Origin: Candidatus Zipacnadia bacterium
GTDB lineage: Bacteria; Armatimonadota; Zipacnadia; Zipacnadales; UBA5352
Assembly (NCBI GenBank): GCA_029821635.1
Contig: JALGSW010000072.1
Location: 1-41,141, forward strand
Direction of reading: 5' to 3'
Length of the DNA: 41,141 nucleotides
Under the pieces are notes generated by a model that did no database searches, had not been told where the DNA came from, and saw only the letters and a list, made by a program, of their open reading frames with translations. Position numbers and translations under genes: made by a program. Shown piece after piece: positions 15,358-24,355 of the stretch. How positions within the stretch are numbered: position 1 is the first letter of the stretch; every line of letters begins with the position of its first letter.

Positions 15358-17916
15358 ATGACGGGCTACAGACGCATCCTCCACGAAGCATCGCTTTGTG
15401 CAGTTCTGCTCGTATGCTTGATCCCCGCCGCGCTTGCCGACCCACTCCCAATGACAGAGACCTTCGCCGGTGGCAGGATCATGCCCGCCGAGCAGGTCCC
15501 CGTGGACATGACCTCCGAGACGTTGAGCGTGAGTATGACGCCCGTGGACGCTCCGGACTTCGCCCCGAGGCATCCGCTGTGCATCGCGGACGTGTCGGCG
15601 CAGTACAAGCTGCAGGCCGACCGGAAGACGACCGTGCCGGTGCTGTTCCCGGTGATCGGTGCAGCGGGGGAGATGGCCTTCGAGGTCAACGGGAAAGCCG
15701 TCGAGCCGCGCATCGTGCGCGATGCCGACCTCTTCGCAGCGTATAGCCCGACCTGGCGCGCAACGATCGACGCGTTCATCGCGGGCGACGCGCGCCTGAG
15801 CGAGATCGTGCGCGATGCCAGGCCGGAGATCGAGGAGCAACGGAAGCTGTGGGAGGCCGATGAGGACCGGACCAGTTTCGGACTCAACACGCGCCTTCAG
15901 GGACAGTTTGAGCGCCGCCTGCGGCAGCTTGGTCTGCCGGACGACCTGAAGTGGCGCCTCGCGCACTACGTGCAGGATGACTGGGGCAGGTACGCCAGCG
16001 AGGGAGGCCCGGGTGGCTCTCCCTACACGGCTGCTCGGAGCCGGATGTGGTCGGAGCGCGAGTTCGCCCTCGCGATCGACGCGCAGAGCCCCGATCCAGT
16101 GGCGCTGTGGACCCCGCCGGAGGCCGCGCTCGGGGGCTTCCACTCGATGCTCTTCGCGGTGGCCGAACTGCCTCTGCGGAAGGGCGGCAACGACCTCGAA
16201 GTGAGCTACCGGCAGCCGGTGAGCTTCCTCAACCGCGTGCCCGTGAACGTCCCGCAGCCGCACAGCTCGCACTACCAGGTCTGTCAGTTCGACTTCATCC
16301 TGCAGACCGCGCGCTTCTGGCGCAGCTTCGGCGACCTGGAGTGCACGATCGACCTCCCCGCGGGCACCAAGCAGGCACAGTGCAGCATCCCCGGCGCCAC
16401 TGTGACTCTCGAAGGCGAGCCGCGGGTGACGCTGAGCACCTCGGGCCTGCCATCGGAGAACCTGAGCGTGCGGTTCGCGGGGTTCGAGTGGAGCGAGGAG
16501 CAGCCCGACGAAGCCGAGACGCTGGCGGGCGCGCCGGAGGTGACGCTGGAGCCGGTGTGGGAGGATGTCATCGAGACCCGAAGCGGTGCCGCATTCGCCC
16601 GCATGGCGCCGCTCATCGACGGGGATCGCCTGATCGTCGGGTTCGCTGATAGTGTAGTGGTCTACGACGTCAACACCGGCCGGTCGCTCGCCGAGTTCAC
16701 GATCGAGGGGGATGCGACAGATGCGGCGGTGATCGGCGACCGCCTGCTCATCGGCTTTCAAGCCCGCGATCACCATGGCAAGGGCATGGTCGGCGTTGCC
16801 GCCGTCGACCTCGACTCGAAGACCGTGACGTGGTCGCAGCAGAGCCAGCCCATCGGGCACTCCAGCCCGCCGGCGCGCCTGCTGAAGTGCGGTCCGACGG
16901 TGGTTGTGTGGGGAGAGCGCGCGTCCGTGATGGCGGTCGATCCCGACAGCGGGGAGTTGCTCTGGGAGCTGCCCTTCGCCGCGCGCGGGGCGGCGACCGA
17001 CGGGAAGAAGCTCTACGTCTGCGGGAGTCCGAACGACAGCAACGGTGACCACGAGGATTCCACTCGCAGCCGCGTCATTGCGCTTGACCCGCGGTCGGGG
17101 GAGCACCTGTGGGAGACCCCGGTGGGCTACTGGGCGCTCGGCATGTGTGTCGATGGTCCGCGGCTGCTCGCCGTAGCCACCCCTACGCGTGCGGACCGTA
17201 GCGAACTGGTGTCCGTCCGGGCAAGCGATGGCGCTGTCGAGTGGCGGCGGGAGATCAGCGCCGTGAGCACGAACCATGTCCATCACATGATGCAGGCCGG
17301 ACCCGCGCGCCTGACCATCGTGGACGACCGGGCCGTCTCGAACTGGACGATCGAGGGGACGCCTCGGGAGAACTGGCGCATTCGGCCCAGGTACCAGATC
17401 AGCGCCTTCTCGCGGGTGCATGACGGGGTAATCTGCGTGCCGTCGGCCGACGGCCTGAGCAGCGTGGACCTCGCCTCCGGCGAGGTCCACTGGTTCGCGC
17501 CCGACTTCAAGGCGCGTAGTGACGTCTACGCGGCCGCTGATGGGGTCGTCGCCGTGAGCGAACTGATGGGTGGCAGCGTGGTGGTCTTCGAGCCGACATC
17601 CGGGACGCGCGTTGAGTCCGCCGAGGCGCCGTCGGTGGGCGCGGCGCCGTCTGACCTTGCGAGACGCGTCCTCGCGGTCCCCGCCGCGGGCTGGCCGCCG
17701 GCCGAGTACAGCGTGTTCACCGACAGGTTCACGCCTTCGGGCGGACTGGCTCCCGACGATCCCGACTACGCGGCGGGCGCGCAGAGCGCCGAGGCCGCAC
17801 CCGGACCGGTACGCATGGGAAGCGCGGCGACCGAAGGCTCCGGCCGCCGCGCCCTCACAGCTACGCTCGCGGTGCTGATCGTCGGCGCTATCGTGTGGCG
17901 CCGAAAGAGCCGCTGA
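15358..17916 (+). CDS. Secreted/membrane-anchored PQQ-like beta-propeller repeat protein
   Basis: Signal peptide; repeats such as 'VVVYDVNTGRSLAEFTI', 'VMAVDPDSGELLWELPF', 'VIALDPRSGEHLWETPV', 'LSSVDLASGEVHWFAP'; C-terminal TM ALTATLAVLIVGAIVWRRKSR. Confidence 0.8.
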   Translation: MTGYRRILHEASLCAVLLVCLIPAALADPLPMTETFAGGRIMPAEQVPVDMTSETLSVSMTPVDAPDFAPRHPLCIADVSAQYKLQADRKTTVPVLFPVIGAAGEMAFEVNGKAVEPRIVRDADLFAAYSPTWRATIDAFIAGDARLSEIVRDARPEIEEQRKLWEADEDRTSFGLNTRLQGQFERRLRQLGLPDDLKWRLAHYVQDDWGRYASEGGPGGSPYTAARSRMWSEREFALAIDAQSPDPVALWTPPEAALGGFHSMLFAVAELPLRKGGNDLEVSYRQPVSFLNRVPVNVPQPHSSHYQVCQFDFILQTARFWRSFGDLECTIDLPAGTKQAQCSIPGATVTLEGEPRVTLSTSGLPSENLSVRFAGFEWSEEQPDEAETLAGAPEVTLEPVWEDVIETRSGAAFARMAPLIDGDRLIVGFADSVVVYDVNTGRSLAEFTIEGDATDAAVIGDRLLIGFQARDHHGKGMVGVAAVDLDSKTVTWSQQSQPIGHSSPPARLLKCGPTVVVWGERASVMAVDPDSGELLWELPFAARGAATDGKKLYVCGSPNDSNGDHEDSTRSRVIALDPRSGEHLWETPVGYWALGMCVDGPRLLAVATPTRADRSELVSVRASDGAVEWRREISAVSTNHVHHMMQAGPARLTIVDDRAVSNWTIEGTPRENWRIRPRYQISAFSRVHDGVICVPSADGLSSVDLASGEVHWFAPDFKARSDVYAAADGVVAVSELMGGSVVVFEPTSGTRVESAEAPSVGAAPSDLARRVLAVPAAGWPPAEYSVFTDRFTPSGGLAPDDPDYAAGAQSAEAAPGPVRMGSAATEGSGRRALTATLAVLIVGAIVWRRKSR

Positions 17917-17929
17917 GCGCCTACAGCGG

Positions 17930-18757
17930 CTATTGCTCGATGCACGCGCGCAGGAAGTCCGCGTCCTGCTTCATGCCGATCTCCGGGTCCGGATAGCGGT
18001 CGGGGTGCCAGAACTTCTCGTACTCGTCGGAGATGTAGCCATCGTAGCCGACCGCCTTGAGCCGATTGACAAGGAGGCGCCAGTCGATCTCGCCCTCCGC
18101 CGCCACCATCGCCGCGTGCGGGCTGCCGTCGGGGTCATGCACCAGTTGCTTCGCATGCACGTGTAGCAGCCACGGCGAAAGCAGGCTCAGCGCCTCGTCG
18201 AGCGTGTCCTCGCCGCGCACGGTGACCCAGTAGTGATCCCACAGCACGCCCACCGCGTCCATGTCCACCGCGCCGACCAACTCCGCCATCTCCCGCGCGC
18301 TCCACGTCAGATAGCCCTTGTGCGTCTCGCACGCGATCTGCACGCCATGGTCCTCCGCGATCGCCCCGGCCTGCTTCATCCCCGCGACCGTGCGTGCGAA
18401 GACCTCCGAGCGCTCATGCTCGCCCATCGGCCACTGGCCGGCGATGCCACGGACCAGCGGGCAGGAGAGTTCGCGCGCGATCCGGCAGGCGAGGCGGAAG
18501 CCGTCGAGGGTCGCCGACGTGGCCTCTTCGGTCATGAAATCGCGGTAGTAGGGCGTGAGGCACGCGACTTCGACGCCCTCGGCCTGCGCGTGATCGCGGA
18601 TGCGCGCGACGTCGTCGGCTGTCAGGGCCTCAAGGTGCATCTGCCCGTTCTCAGCACAGCGCACCTCGATCCCGTCAAAGCCGATCTGGGCGCAGAACGA
18701 GATCGATCCGAAGATGTCCATGCCCGGCATTCCCATCGTGTGTCCGGCGAGCTTCAT
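17930..18757 (-). CDS. Sugar phosphate isomerase/epimerase (AP_endonuc_2 TIM barrel)
   Basis: MKLAGHTMGMPGMDIFGSISFCAQIGFDGIEVRCAENG..., 'IACETHKGYLTWSAREMAELVGAVDMDAVGVLWDHYW', 'LLHVHAKQL', 'GEIDWRLLVNRLKAVGYDGYISDEYE'. Confidence 0.9.
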   Translation of the reverse strand: MKLAGHTMGMPGMDIFGSISFCAQIGFDGIEVRCAENGQMHLEALTADDVARIRDHAQAEGVEVACLTPYYRDFMTEEATSATLDGFRLACRIARELSCPLVRGIAGQWPMGEHERSEVFARTVAGMKQAGAIAEDHGVQIACETHKGYLTWSAREMAELVGAVDMDAVGVLWDHYWVTVRGEDTLDEALSLLSPWLLHVHAKQLVHDPDGSPHAAMVAAEGEIDWRLLVNRLKAVGYDGYISDEYEKFWHPDRYPDPEIGMKQDADFLRACIEQ

Positions 18758-18805
18758 GGTGGCGGCTCCTCTGTGGTGGGCGAGTGGCTGACGGCAGCAA
18801 CGGCG

Positions 18806-18872
18806 CCCCTCCCCCCGGCCCCCTCCCCCTGGAAACCGCAAACGACGCGGTTTCTGGCGGGAGAGGGGGAGA
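18806..18872. repeat. C-rich/G-rich outer-arm hairpin with inner aaaccgc/gcggttt
   Basis: gcccctccccccggccccctccccctggaaaccgcaaacgacgcggtttctggcgggagagggggag. Confidence 0.9.
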
Positions 18873-19011
18873 AAGGCAACGGCGGCCTCTCCCCGCGTGG
18901 CGAACGGCGCCTCTCGGAAAAAGGTTTCTCCGCGTGAAGGGAATTGACCTCGCGGCTCCGAACCTGCCAATGAGGCTGGTCCACCCTGATCACCGCCAAG
19001 GAGGACACAAC

Positions 19012-19809
19012 TTGAAGAAGGCAATGACGCTTGGCTCGCTGCCGGCCGAGATGTCTCTGACGCAGAAGTTCCAGCTTGCCGCCGACGCGGGGCTGGACGG
19101 GCTCGAGCTGACCGGCGTGGACGCACAGGCGCAGACTGAGGACGCGCGCGCGGCCGCGGATGCCGCCGGGATCGAGATCGCGTCCGTGATGGCCACCACT
19201 CACTGGAAACTTCCCCTGTCAAGCACCGACGAGGCCGTTCGCGTCGAGGCTGTGAAGGGCATTGAGCAGTCCTTGCAGGTCGCCGACTGGGCAGGCACCG
19301 ACACCGTCCTCGTGGTTCCGGGCGTGGTCGATGAGGAGAACCAGTACCACGCCGCCCTGGAACTCGCCGCCAAGAGCATCCGCGAAATGCTCCCCGTCGC
19401 CGAGGGGCTCGGCGTCACCATGGCACTGGAGAACGTCTGGAACAAGTTCCTCCTCAGCCCCGTGGAGATGCGCGACTTCATCGACCAGTTCGACAGCGAC
19501 TACGTCGCGGCCTACTTTGACGTGGGCAACATCCTGCTCTACGGCTACCCGGTCCACTGGATCGAAGTGCTGGGCGAGCGGATCGCGCGCGTCCACGTGA
19601 AGGACTTCGACGCGAACAGCCGCCAGTTCGTCGCACTGCTCACCGGTAGCGTGGACTACCCGCGCGTGGTCAACGCCCTGCGCGGCGTGGGCTACGACGG
19701 CTGGCTCACCGCCGAACTCGCGCGGTACCCCCAGTACCCCGAGGAGTTTGTCTACGACACCGCACGGCACCTGGAGTGGATCGCCAGGAAGCCGGAGAAC
19801 GGCCGGTAA
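19012..19809 (+). CDS. Sugar phosphate isomerase/epimerase (AP_endonuc_2 TIM barrel)
   Basis: TTG start at 19012 with aaggagg at 18998-19004. 'FQLAADAGLDGLELTGVD', 'VTMALENVWNKFLLSPVEMRDFIDQFDSDYVAAYFDVGNILLYGYPVHWIEVLGERIARVHVKDFD', 'GSVDYPRVVNALRGVGYDGWLTAEL'. Confidence 0.9.
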   Translation: MKKAMTLGSLPAEMSLTQKFQLAADAGLDGLELTGVDAQAQTEDARAAADAAGIEIASVMATTHWKLPLSSTDEAVRVEAVKGIEQSLQVADWAGTDTVLVVPGVVDEENQYHAALELAAKSIREMLPVAEGLGVTMALENVWNKFLLSPVEMRDFIDQFDSDYVAAYFDVGNILLYGYPVHWIEVLGERIARVHVKDFDANSRQFVALLTGSVDYPRVVNALRGVGYDGWLTAELARYPQYPEEFVYDTARHLEWIARKPENGR

Positions 19810-19958
19810 CGGCAGCAACGGAAGCGACAAACGGCGCGGTCCAAGCGGGAGAGGGGGAGAACGACAGCAACGGCACGGGTCCCTGCAGGGGGCGGAGAGC
19901 GGCGGATTCCCGCTCTCTCAGGGCCCCCGAGCGGGCATTCGCGGCGGTCGGGCTTGCC

Positions 19959-19987
19959 TTGTCAGTGCCCTCGTTTGCTGATATACT
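19959..19987 (+). promoter_or_regulatory. Sigma70-like promoter TTGTCA-17-TATACT
   Basis: ttgtca 19959-19964, 17-bp spacer, tatact 19982-19987; upstream of the 20093 CDS. Confidence 0.65.
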
Positions 19988-20092
19988 CCCACCCACACTT
20001 GAGACGCCACGATCCGGGCCGGGGCGGAGCGCAATCGCGCCCGCGCCGCTCGTATGTGGCTGCGTCTGACCGTGCGGGAGGAGCCAGCGATC

Positions 20093-20866
20093 ATGATGCC
20101 GGTGGAAGCCTATCACACGTTCTCACTGACCGTGGCCGAGGGCAAGCGACTGATCGGCAAAGGAGTCGCGGCGCTGCCACAGGTTCAGCGCGCGATGCGT
20201 GACGGGATTGTGATCGTGACGCGCAGCACCACCTCCGGCTACGTCCTCGAGGAGCTGCTGGGCGAGCCCGTGGACCGCCGGAGCTTCGTAACCGGCAAGA
20301 CCCTCCCCGGCGGCCATCCCGAGCGTGGGAAGCTGCTCAGCGCCGACACCGCCGAAGTAGTCTTCCGCAAGGGCGAGCGCGGTGAGAGCGGTGAAGGCAT
20401 CCTCGACGAACTCTCCGCGGGCGACGTGATCGTGAAGTCGCCCAACGCGCTGAAGTATGAGGAGGGGCTGGTCGGCTACCTGATCGGCGCCTCAAACGGC
20501 GGGACGGTCGGGATGTACCTCGGCTCCTGCCACGGCAAGCACCTGCACTTCGTCGCCCCGTGCGGGCTGGAGAAGCAGGTGGCGGGAGACCTCGTGGCGG
20601 CGTCGAAGGTCTTGATGGAGGCCGGGCAGAGCCTGCGCGGGCCGTCGCTTTGGGTGACGCCCGCGGAGATCGTGACCGAGCTCGACGCGATCTCGCTGCT
20701 GACCGGCGCGCAGGCGCTGCAGGTGTCGGCGGGGGGGATCATGGGCGCCGAGGGCGCGGCGTGGATCACGGCCTCCGGGAGCGCGGAGGAGGTCGAACGC
20801 GTGCGTGAACTGATCGCGGGCGTGCAGGGCGAGCCCGAGATGCTCGAGTACGCGTCTGAGGCGTAG
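20093..20866 (+). CDS. Conserved-looking hypothetical protein of unknown function
   Basis: MMPVEAYHTFSLTVAEGKRLIGKGVAALPQVQRAMRDGIVIVTRSTTSGYVLEELLG...; SD gggaggag 20077-20084; upstream promoter. Confidence 0.75.
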   Translation: MMPVEAYHTFSLTVAEGKRLIGKGVAALPQVQRAMRDGIVIVTRSTTSGYVLEELLGEPVDRRSFVTGKTLPGGHPERGKLLSADTAEVVFRKGERGESGEGILDELSAGDVIVKSPNALKYEEGLVGYLIGASNGGTVGMYLGSCHGKHLHFVAPCGLEKQVAGDLVAASKVLMEAGQSLRGPSLWVTPAEIVTELDAISLLTGAQALQVSAGGIMGAEGAAWITASGSAEEVERVRELIAGVQGEPEMLEYASEA

Positions 20867-20894
20867 GGCGCTCGGTGTGAGGAGACGTGACGGG

Positions 20895-21914
20895 ATGCCG
20901 GCCGACGAGGGCGAGACGTGCTGCGAGGAAGCTGCGTGGTGGGAGAAGGACGGCGAGCGAGTGCACTGCCTGCTCTGCCCGCAGGACTGCCGGATCGCCG
21001 AGGGACGCGCGGGGATCTGCGGCGTGCGGGAGAACGTGCAGGGGACGCTGCGCACGGTCAACTACGCGCAGGTGACCTCGGCGGCGCTGGACCCGATTGA
21101 GAAGAAGCCGCTGTATCACTTCCATCCCGGCTCATGGGTCCTGTCGCTGGGGACCTTCGGCTGCAACCTGAGTTGCCGGTTCTGTCAGAACTACACGATC
21201 TCCCAGGGCCGGCCGGCGGCGCAGACGATGAGCCCCGAGCAGGCGGTGCGCGCGGCGGAGGATGCGCGCTCGCGCGGGAACATCGGGATCGCGTACACGT
21301 ACTCCGAGCCGATCGTGTGGTACGAGTACGTGCGTGACACGGCGAAGCTCGCGCGCGCGGCGGGGCTGAAGAACATTCTGGTGACGAACGGTCTGATCCG
21401 CGAGGATCCGCTGGAGGAGCTTCTGCCGCTGATCGACGCGATGAACGTTGATATCAAGGCGATGGACGATGCGTTCTACCGCACGTTGTGCGGGGCCCGG
21501 TCGGGGGAGGCGGCGCGCAGGACGGTTGAGCTGGCGTGGGGGCGCTGCTCGGTGGAGATCACGAACCTGCTGGTGACCGACGAGAACGATGACGCCGAGC
21601 AGGTGCGGGAGCTGGCGGACTGGGCGGCCGGGGTGTCGCCGGACCTGCCGCTGCACCTGTCGGCCTACCACCCCATGTACAAGATGACGGCTCCGCCAAC
21701 TCCGCTGGATCGGATCGAGCGAGCGGCGGAGATTGCGCGCGCGCGGCTCAACTACGTGTACGTCGGGAACGTGATGGTTGACGGGGGCGGGGACACGGTC
21801 TGCCCGGGCTGCGGGGAGGTCGTGGTGAGGCGTGGCGGGTTCAGCGCGGACAGCCGGCTGACCGGCGAGGGCGCCTGCCCCGGCTGCGGGAGGAACGTTA
21901 ATGTCACCGTCTGA
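20895..21914 (+). CDS. amrS: AmmeMemoRadiSam-type radical SAM enzyme (AmrS-like)
   Basis: 'VHCLLCPQDCRIAEGRAGICGVRENVQGTLRTVNYAQVTSAALDPIEKKPLYHFHPGSWVLSLGTFGCNLSCRFCQNYTISQ' with CxxxCxxC cluster motif. Confidence 0.92.
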   Translation: MPADEGETCCEEAAWWEKDGERVHCLLCPQDCRIAEGRAGICGVRENVQGTLRTVNYAQVTSAALDPIEKKPLYHFHPGSWVLSLGTFGCNLSCRFCQNYTISQGRPAAQTMSPEQAVRAAEDARSRGNIGIAYTYSEPIVWYEYVRDTAKLARAAGLKNILVTNGLIREDPLEELLPLIDAMNVDIKAMDDAFYRTLCGARSGEAARRTVELAWGRCSVEITNLLVTDENDDAEQVRELADWAAGVSPDLPLHLSAYHPMYKMTAPPTPLDRIERAAEIARARLNYVYVGNVMVDGGGDTVCPGCGEVVVRRGGFSADSRLTGEGACPGCGRNVNVTV

Positions 21915-23601
21915 CTTCGGCATCCTGAGTATTCACAAGCGCGCCGGGAACTGGGTCCGGCGCGTACGTCAGGTTAGCGGCGTGCTTGCCCGCTTCGGCT
22001 TCGGCTCGATGGTGCATCTGATGGGCCTCGGTCGCTTCCTCCCCGCGCGCTGGCGGGGGATGGAGGAGGAGGACAAGGCGGCGATCGACCCGGCGGTGCG
22101 GGTGCGGCTCGCGTTCGAGGAGCTGGGCGCGACGGCGATCAAGCTCGGCCAGGCGCTGAGCGCGCGCCCGGACATCCTGCCGCTGGAGTATGCCCGGGAG
22201 CTGCGCAAGCTGCAGGAGGGCGTGCCGCCGGTGAGCTTCGACCTGGCGCGCGACATGGTCGAGCGGGAGCTGGAGGCGCCGTTGGACGAGCTGTTCCTCG
22301 AGTTCGATCCGGAGCCGACCGCGTCGGCCTCGCTGAGCCAGGTGCACCGGGCGATCACGCGGACCGGCGAGCTGGTCGCCGTGAAGGTGCAGAAGCCCGG
22401 GATCGAGACGCAGGTGGAGACGGACCTTGACATCCTGGTGCGGGGGGCGCGTTACGTCGAAGGTCGGGCGGAGTGGGCGCGCGCGCACAACGTGGCGGAT
22501 ACGGCCGCGGATTTTGCGCACTCTCTGCGCGAGGAGCTGAATTTCCTCACCGAGGCGCGCTCGCTGGAGCAGTTGCGGGCGAACGTGTCCGACGACGACC
22601 GCGTGCATCTGCCGCAGGTATACTGGTCGCTGACGCGGCGGCGAGTGCTCACGATGGAGTGGGTCGAGGGTATTCGGCTCGATGACGCCGATGCGCTCGA
22701 TGAGGCCGGGGTGGATCGTCGCGAGCTTGCGGATGACTTCGCGGAGGTCATGCTCAATCAGATATTCTACGACGGGCACTTCCACGCCGATCCGCACCTG
22801 GGGAATCTGCGCTACACCGCCGACGGCAAGATCGCGTTCCTGGACTGCGGGAATGTGGGGATGATGGGCCGGCGGGTGCGCGATGCGTTCATCCGTCTGC
22901 TGATGGCGTTGCTCGACCGCGACGCCCAGGGCACGTTGGACCAGTTGGTCGTGATCGGGACGATCAGCGGCGACACAAACCTCCAGGACCTCGAAGCGGA
23001 CCTGGAGAAGCTCATCAGCCGCTACGGTCAGCGGCTGGGGTCGAGCGGTCGGCTTGGAGAGATGCTCGAGGAGACCATGGGGATTGTCTTCGAGCAGCGG
23101 ATCAGGATGCCGGCGATCTTCCCCCAGCTCACGCGCGCGTTGACGGTGATGGAGGGCGTGTGCCTGGAGCTGAACCCGGACTTCGACTTCCAGGTGGCGA
23201 CGGCCGCGACGACGCAGACCGTCTACCGCGACTGGTTCAGCTCCAAGCACGTGCTGGACGAGGTGGTGGATGCGCTGCGGCTGATGCGGCGCTATTCGCT
23301 GCGCCTGCCGCGGCAGTTGAGCAACGTGCTGGCGCAGGGGCTGGCGGGCGGGCTGGTGCTCAAGCTCAAGCCGTATGGTGTTGACAAGGTCCTGCATCGC
23401 GTCGACGATATGGTGAACCGCCTGTCGTTCGCGGTCGTCGTGGCCGCGGTAATCCTCTCATCGGCCATCATCTTCACGAGCGAGCGGGTGATGCTGGCTC
23501 AATCAGCTCCCGCGCGCTTCCTGTCCATCGCCTACGTGGTGGCAGGAGTTGTCATGGGCGCATGGTTGTTGTACTCAGTTGCGAGGTCAGGACGGCTGTG
23601 A
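21901..23601 (+). CDS. ABC1/AarF/UbiB-family atypical kinase
   Basis: 'ATAIKLGQALSARPDILPLEYARELRKLQEGVPP', 'ASASLSQVHRA', 'VAVKVQKPGIETQVETDLDIL', 'FHADPHLGNLRYTADGKIAFLDCGNVGMM'. Confidence 0.95.
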   Translation: MSPSDFGILSIHKRAGNWVRRVRQVSGVLARFGFGSMVHLMGLGRFLPARWRGMEEEDKAAIDPAVRVRLAFEELGATAIKLGQALSARPDILPLEYARELRKLQEGVPPVSFDLARDMVERELEAPLDELFLEFDPEPTASASLSQVHRAITRTGELVAVKVQKPGIETQVETDLDILVRGARYVEGRAEWARAHNVADTAADFAHSLREELNFLTEARSLEQLRANVSDDDRVHLPQVYWSLTRRRVLTMEWVEGIRLDDADALDEAGVDRRELADDFAEVMLNQIFYDGHFHADPHLGNLRYTADGKIAFLDCGNVGMMGRRVRDAFIRLLMALLDRDAQGTLDQLVVIGTISGDTNLQDLEADLEKLISRYGQRLGSSGRLGEMLEETMGIVFEQRIRMPAIFPQLTRALTVMEGVCLELNPDFDFQVATAATTQTVYRDWFSSKHVLDEVVDALRLMRRYSLRLPRQLSNVLAQGLAGGLVLKLKPYGVDKVLHRVDDMVNRLSFAVVVAAVILSSAIIFTSERVMLAQSAPARFLSIAYVVAGVVMGAWLLYSVARSGRL

Positions 23602-23633
23602 CGACGGTGACTGGTGAAGGGGGAAGAGAGGAA

Positions 23634-24266
23634 ATGAGCGGCGCCCTCGCGCGGCCGCTCGTGCTCGCGTCGGCGTCGCCGAGGCGCGCGGAGCTGCTCC
23701 GGCAGGTCGGGATCGCGTTCGAGGTGCGCGTCTCTCAGGTCGCGGAGGAGGGGGGCGTGCCGGGAGCGGACCCCGCGGAGATCGCCGAGCTTCATGCGCG
23801 GCAGAAGGCGCTGGAGGTGGCCGCGGGGGCGCCGGGGCGGCTGGTGCTGGGCGCGGACACGGTGGTGGTGCTCGACGGTCGGGTGCTGGGGAAGCCTCGC
23901 GACGCGGATGAGGCCCGCGCGGTGCTGCGGGCGCTATCGGGCAGGACGCATGAGGTGATCACCGGCGTGGCGCTCGCTCTGCTGACGAGCGCGGAGCCGG
24001 ACTTAGTCGCTCAGGAGCACGTGCGGACGCAGGTTACGTTCCGCGAGCTGGGCGAGGCTGAGATCGAGGCGTACGTGACGAGCGGTGAGCCGATGGACAA
24101 GGCGGGAGCATACGGGATTCAGGGGCAGGGAGCGTTGCTGGTGAAAGAGATCAGAGGCTGCTACTCCAACGTCGTCGGGCTGCCGCTGAGTCGCACCTGG
24201 GAGATGCTCGAGGCCCTTGGGCGTCATGCTGCCACGATCGGCGCTCAGAGGGACGGGGGGCGTTGA
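23634..24266 (+). CDS. maf: Maf-like nucleoside triphosphate pyrophosphatase
   Basis: 'LVLASASPRRAELLRQVGIAFEV', 'LGADTVVVLDGRVLGKPRDADEARAVLRALSGRTHEVITGVAL', 'EPMDKAGAYGIQGQGALLVKEIRGCYSNVVGLPLSRTWEML'. Confidence 0.95.
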   Translation: MSGALARPLVLASASPRRAELLRQVGIAFEVRVSQVAEEGGVPGADPAEIAELHARQKALEVAAGAPGRLVLGADTVVVLDGRVLGKPRDADEARAVLRALSGRTHEVITGVALALLTSAEPDLVAQEHVRTQVTFRELGEAEIEAYVTSGEPMDKAGAYGIQGQGALLVKEIRGCYSNVVGLPLSRTWEMLEALGRHAATIGAQRDGGR

Positions 24267-24355
24267 CCGTACAAGGCTTCGAAGCTTGGGAAGAGACGGA
24301 AGAGCGGCCGTATCGGGGACGAACGTCGGGGTCCGTCCTGCGGCCTGGAGGCAAC

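Noticed and set aside
14980-17490. 836-aa minus-strand ORF antisense to the beta-propeller gene
   Set aside because: No recognisable domains; plus strand has signal peptide and PQQ-like repeats.
21904-23397. 497-aa minus-strand ORF antisense to AarF/UbiB gene
   Set aside because: Low-complexity antisense frame; sense strand kinase motifs are complete.
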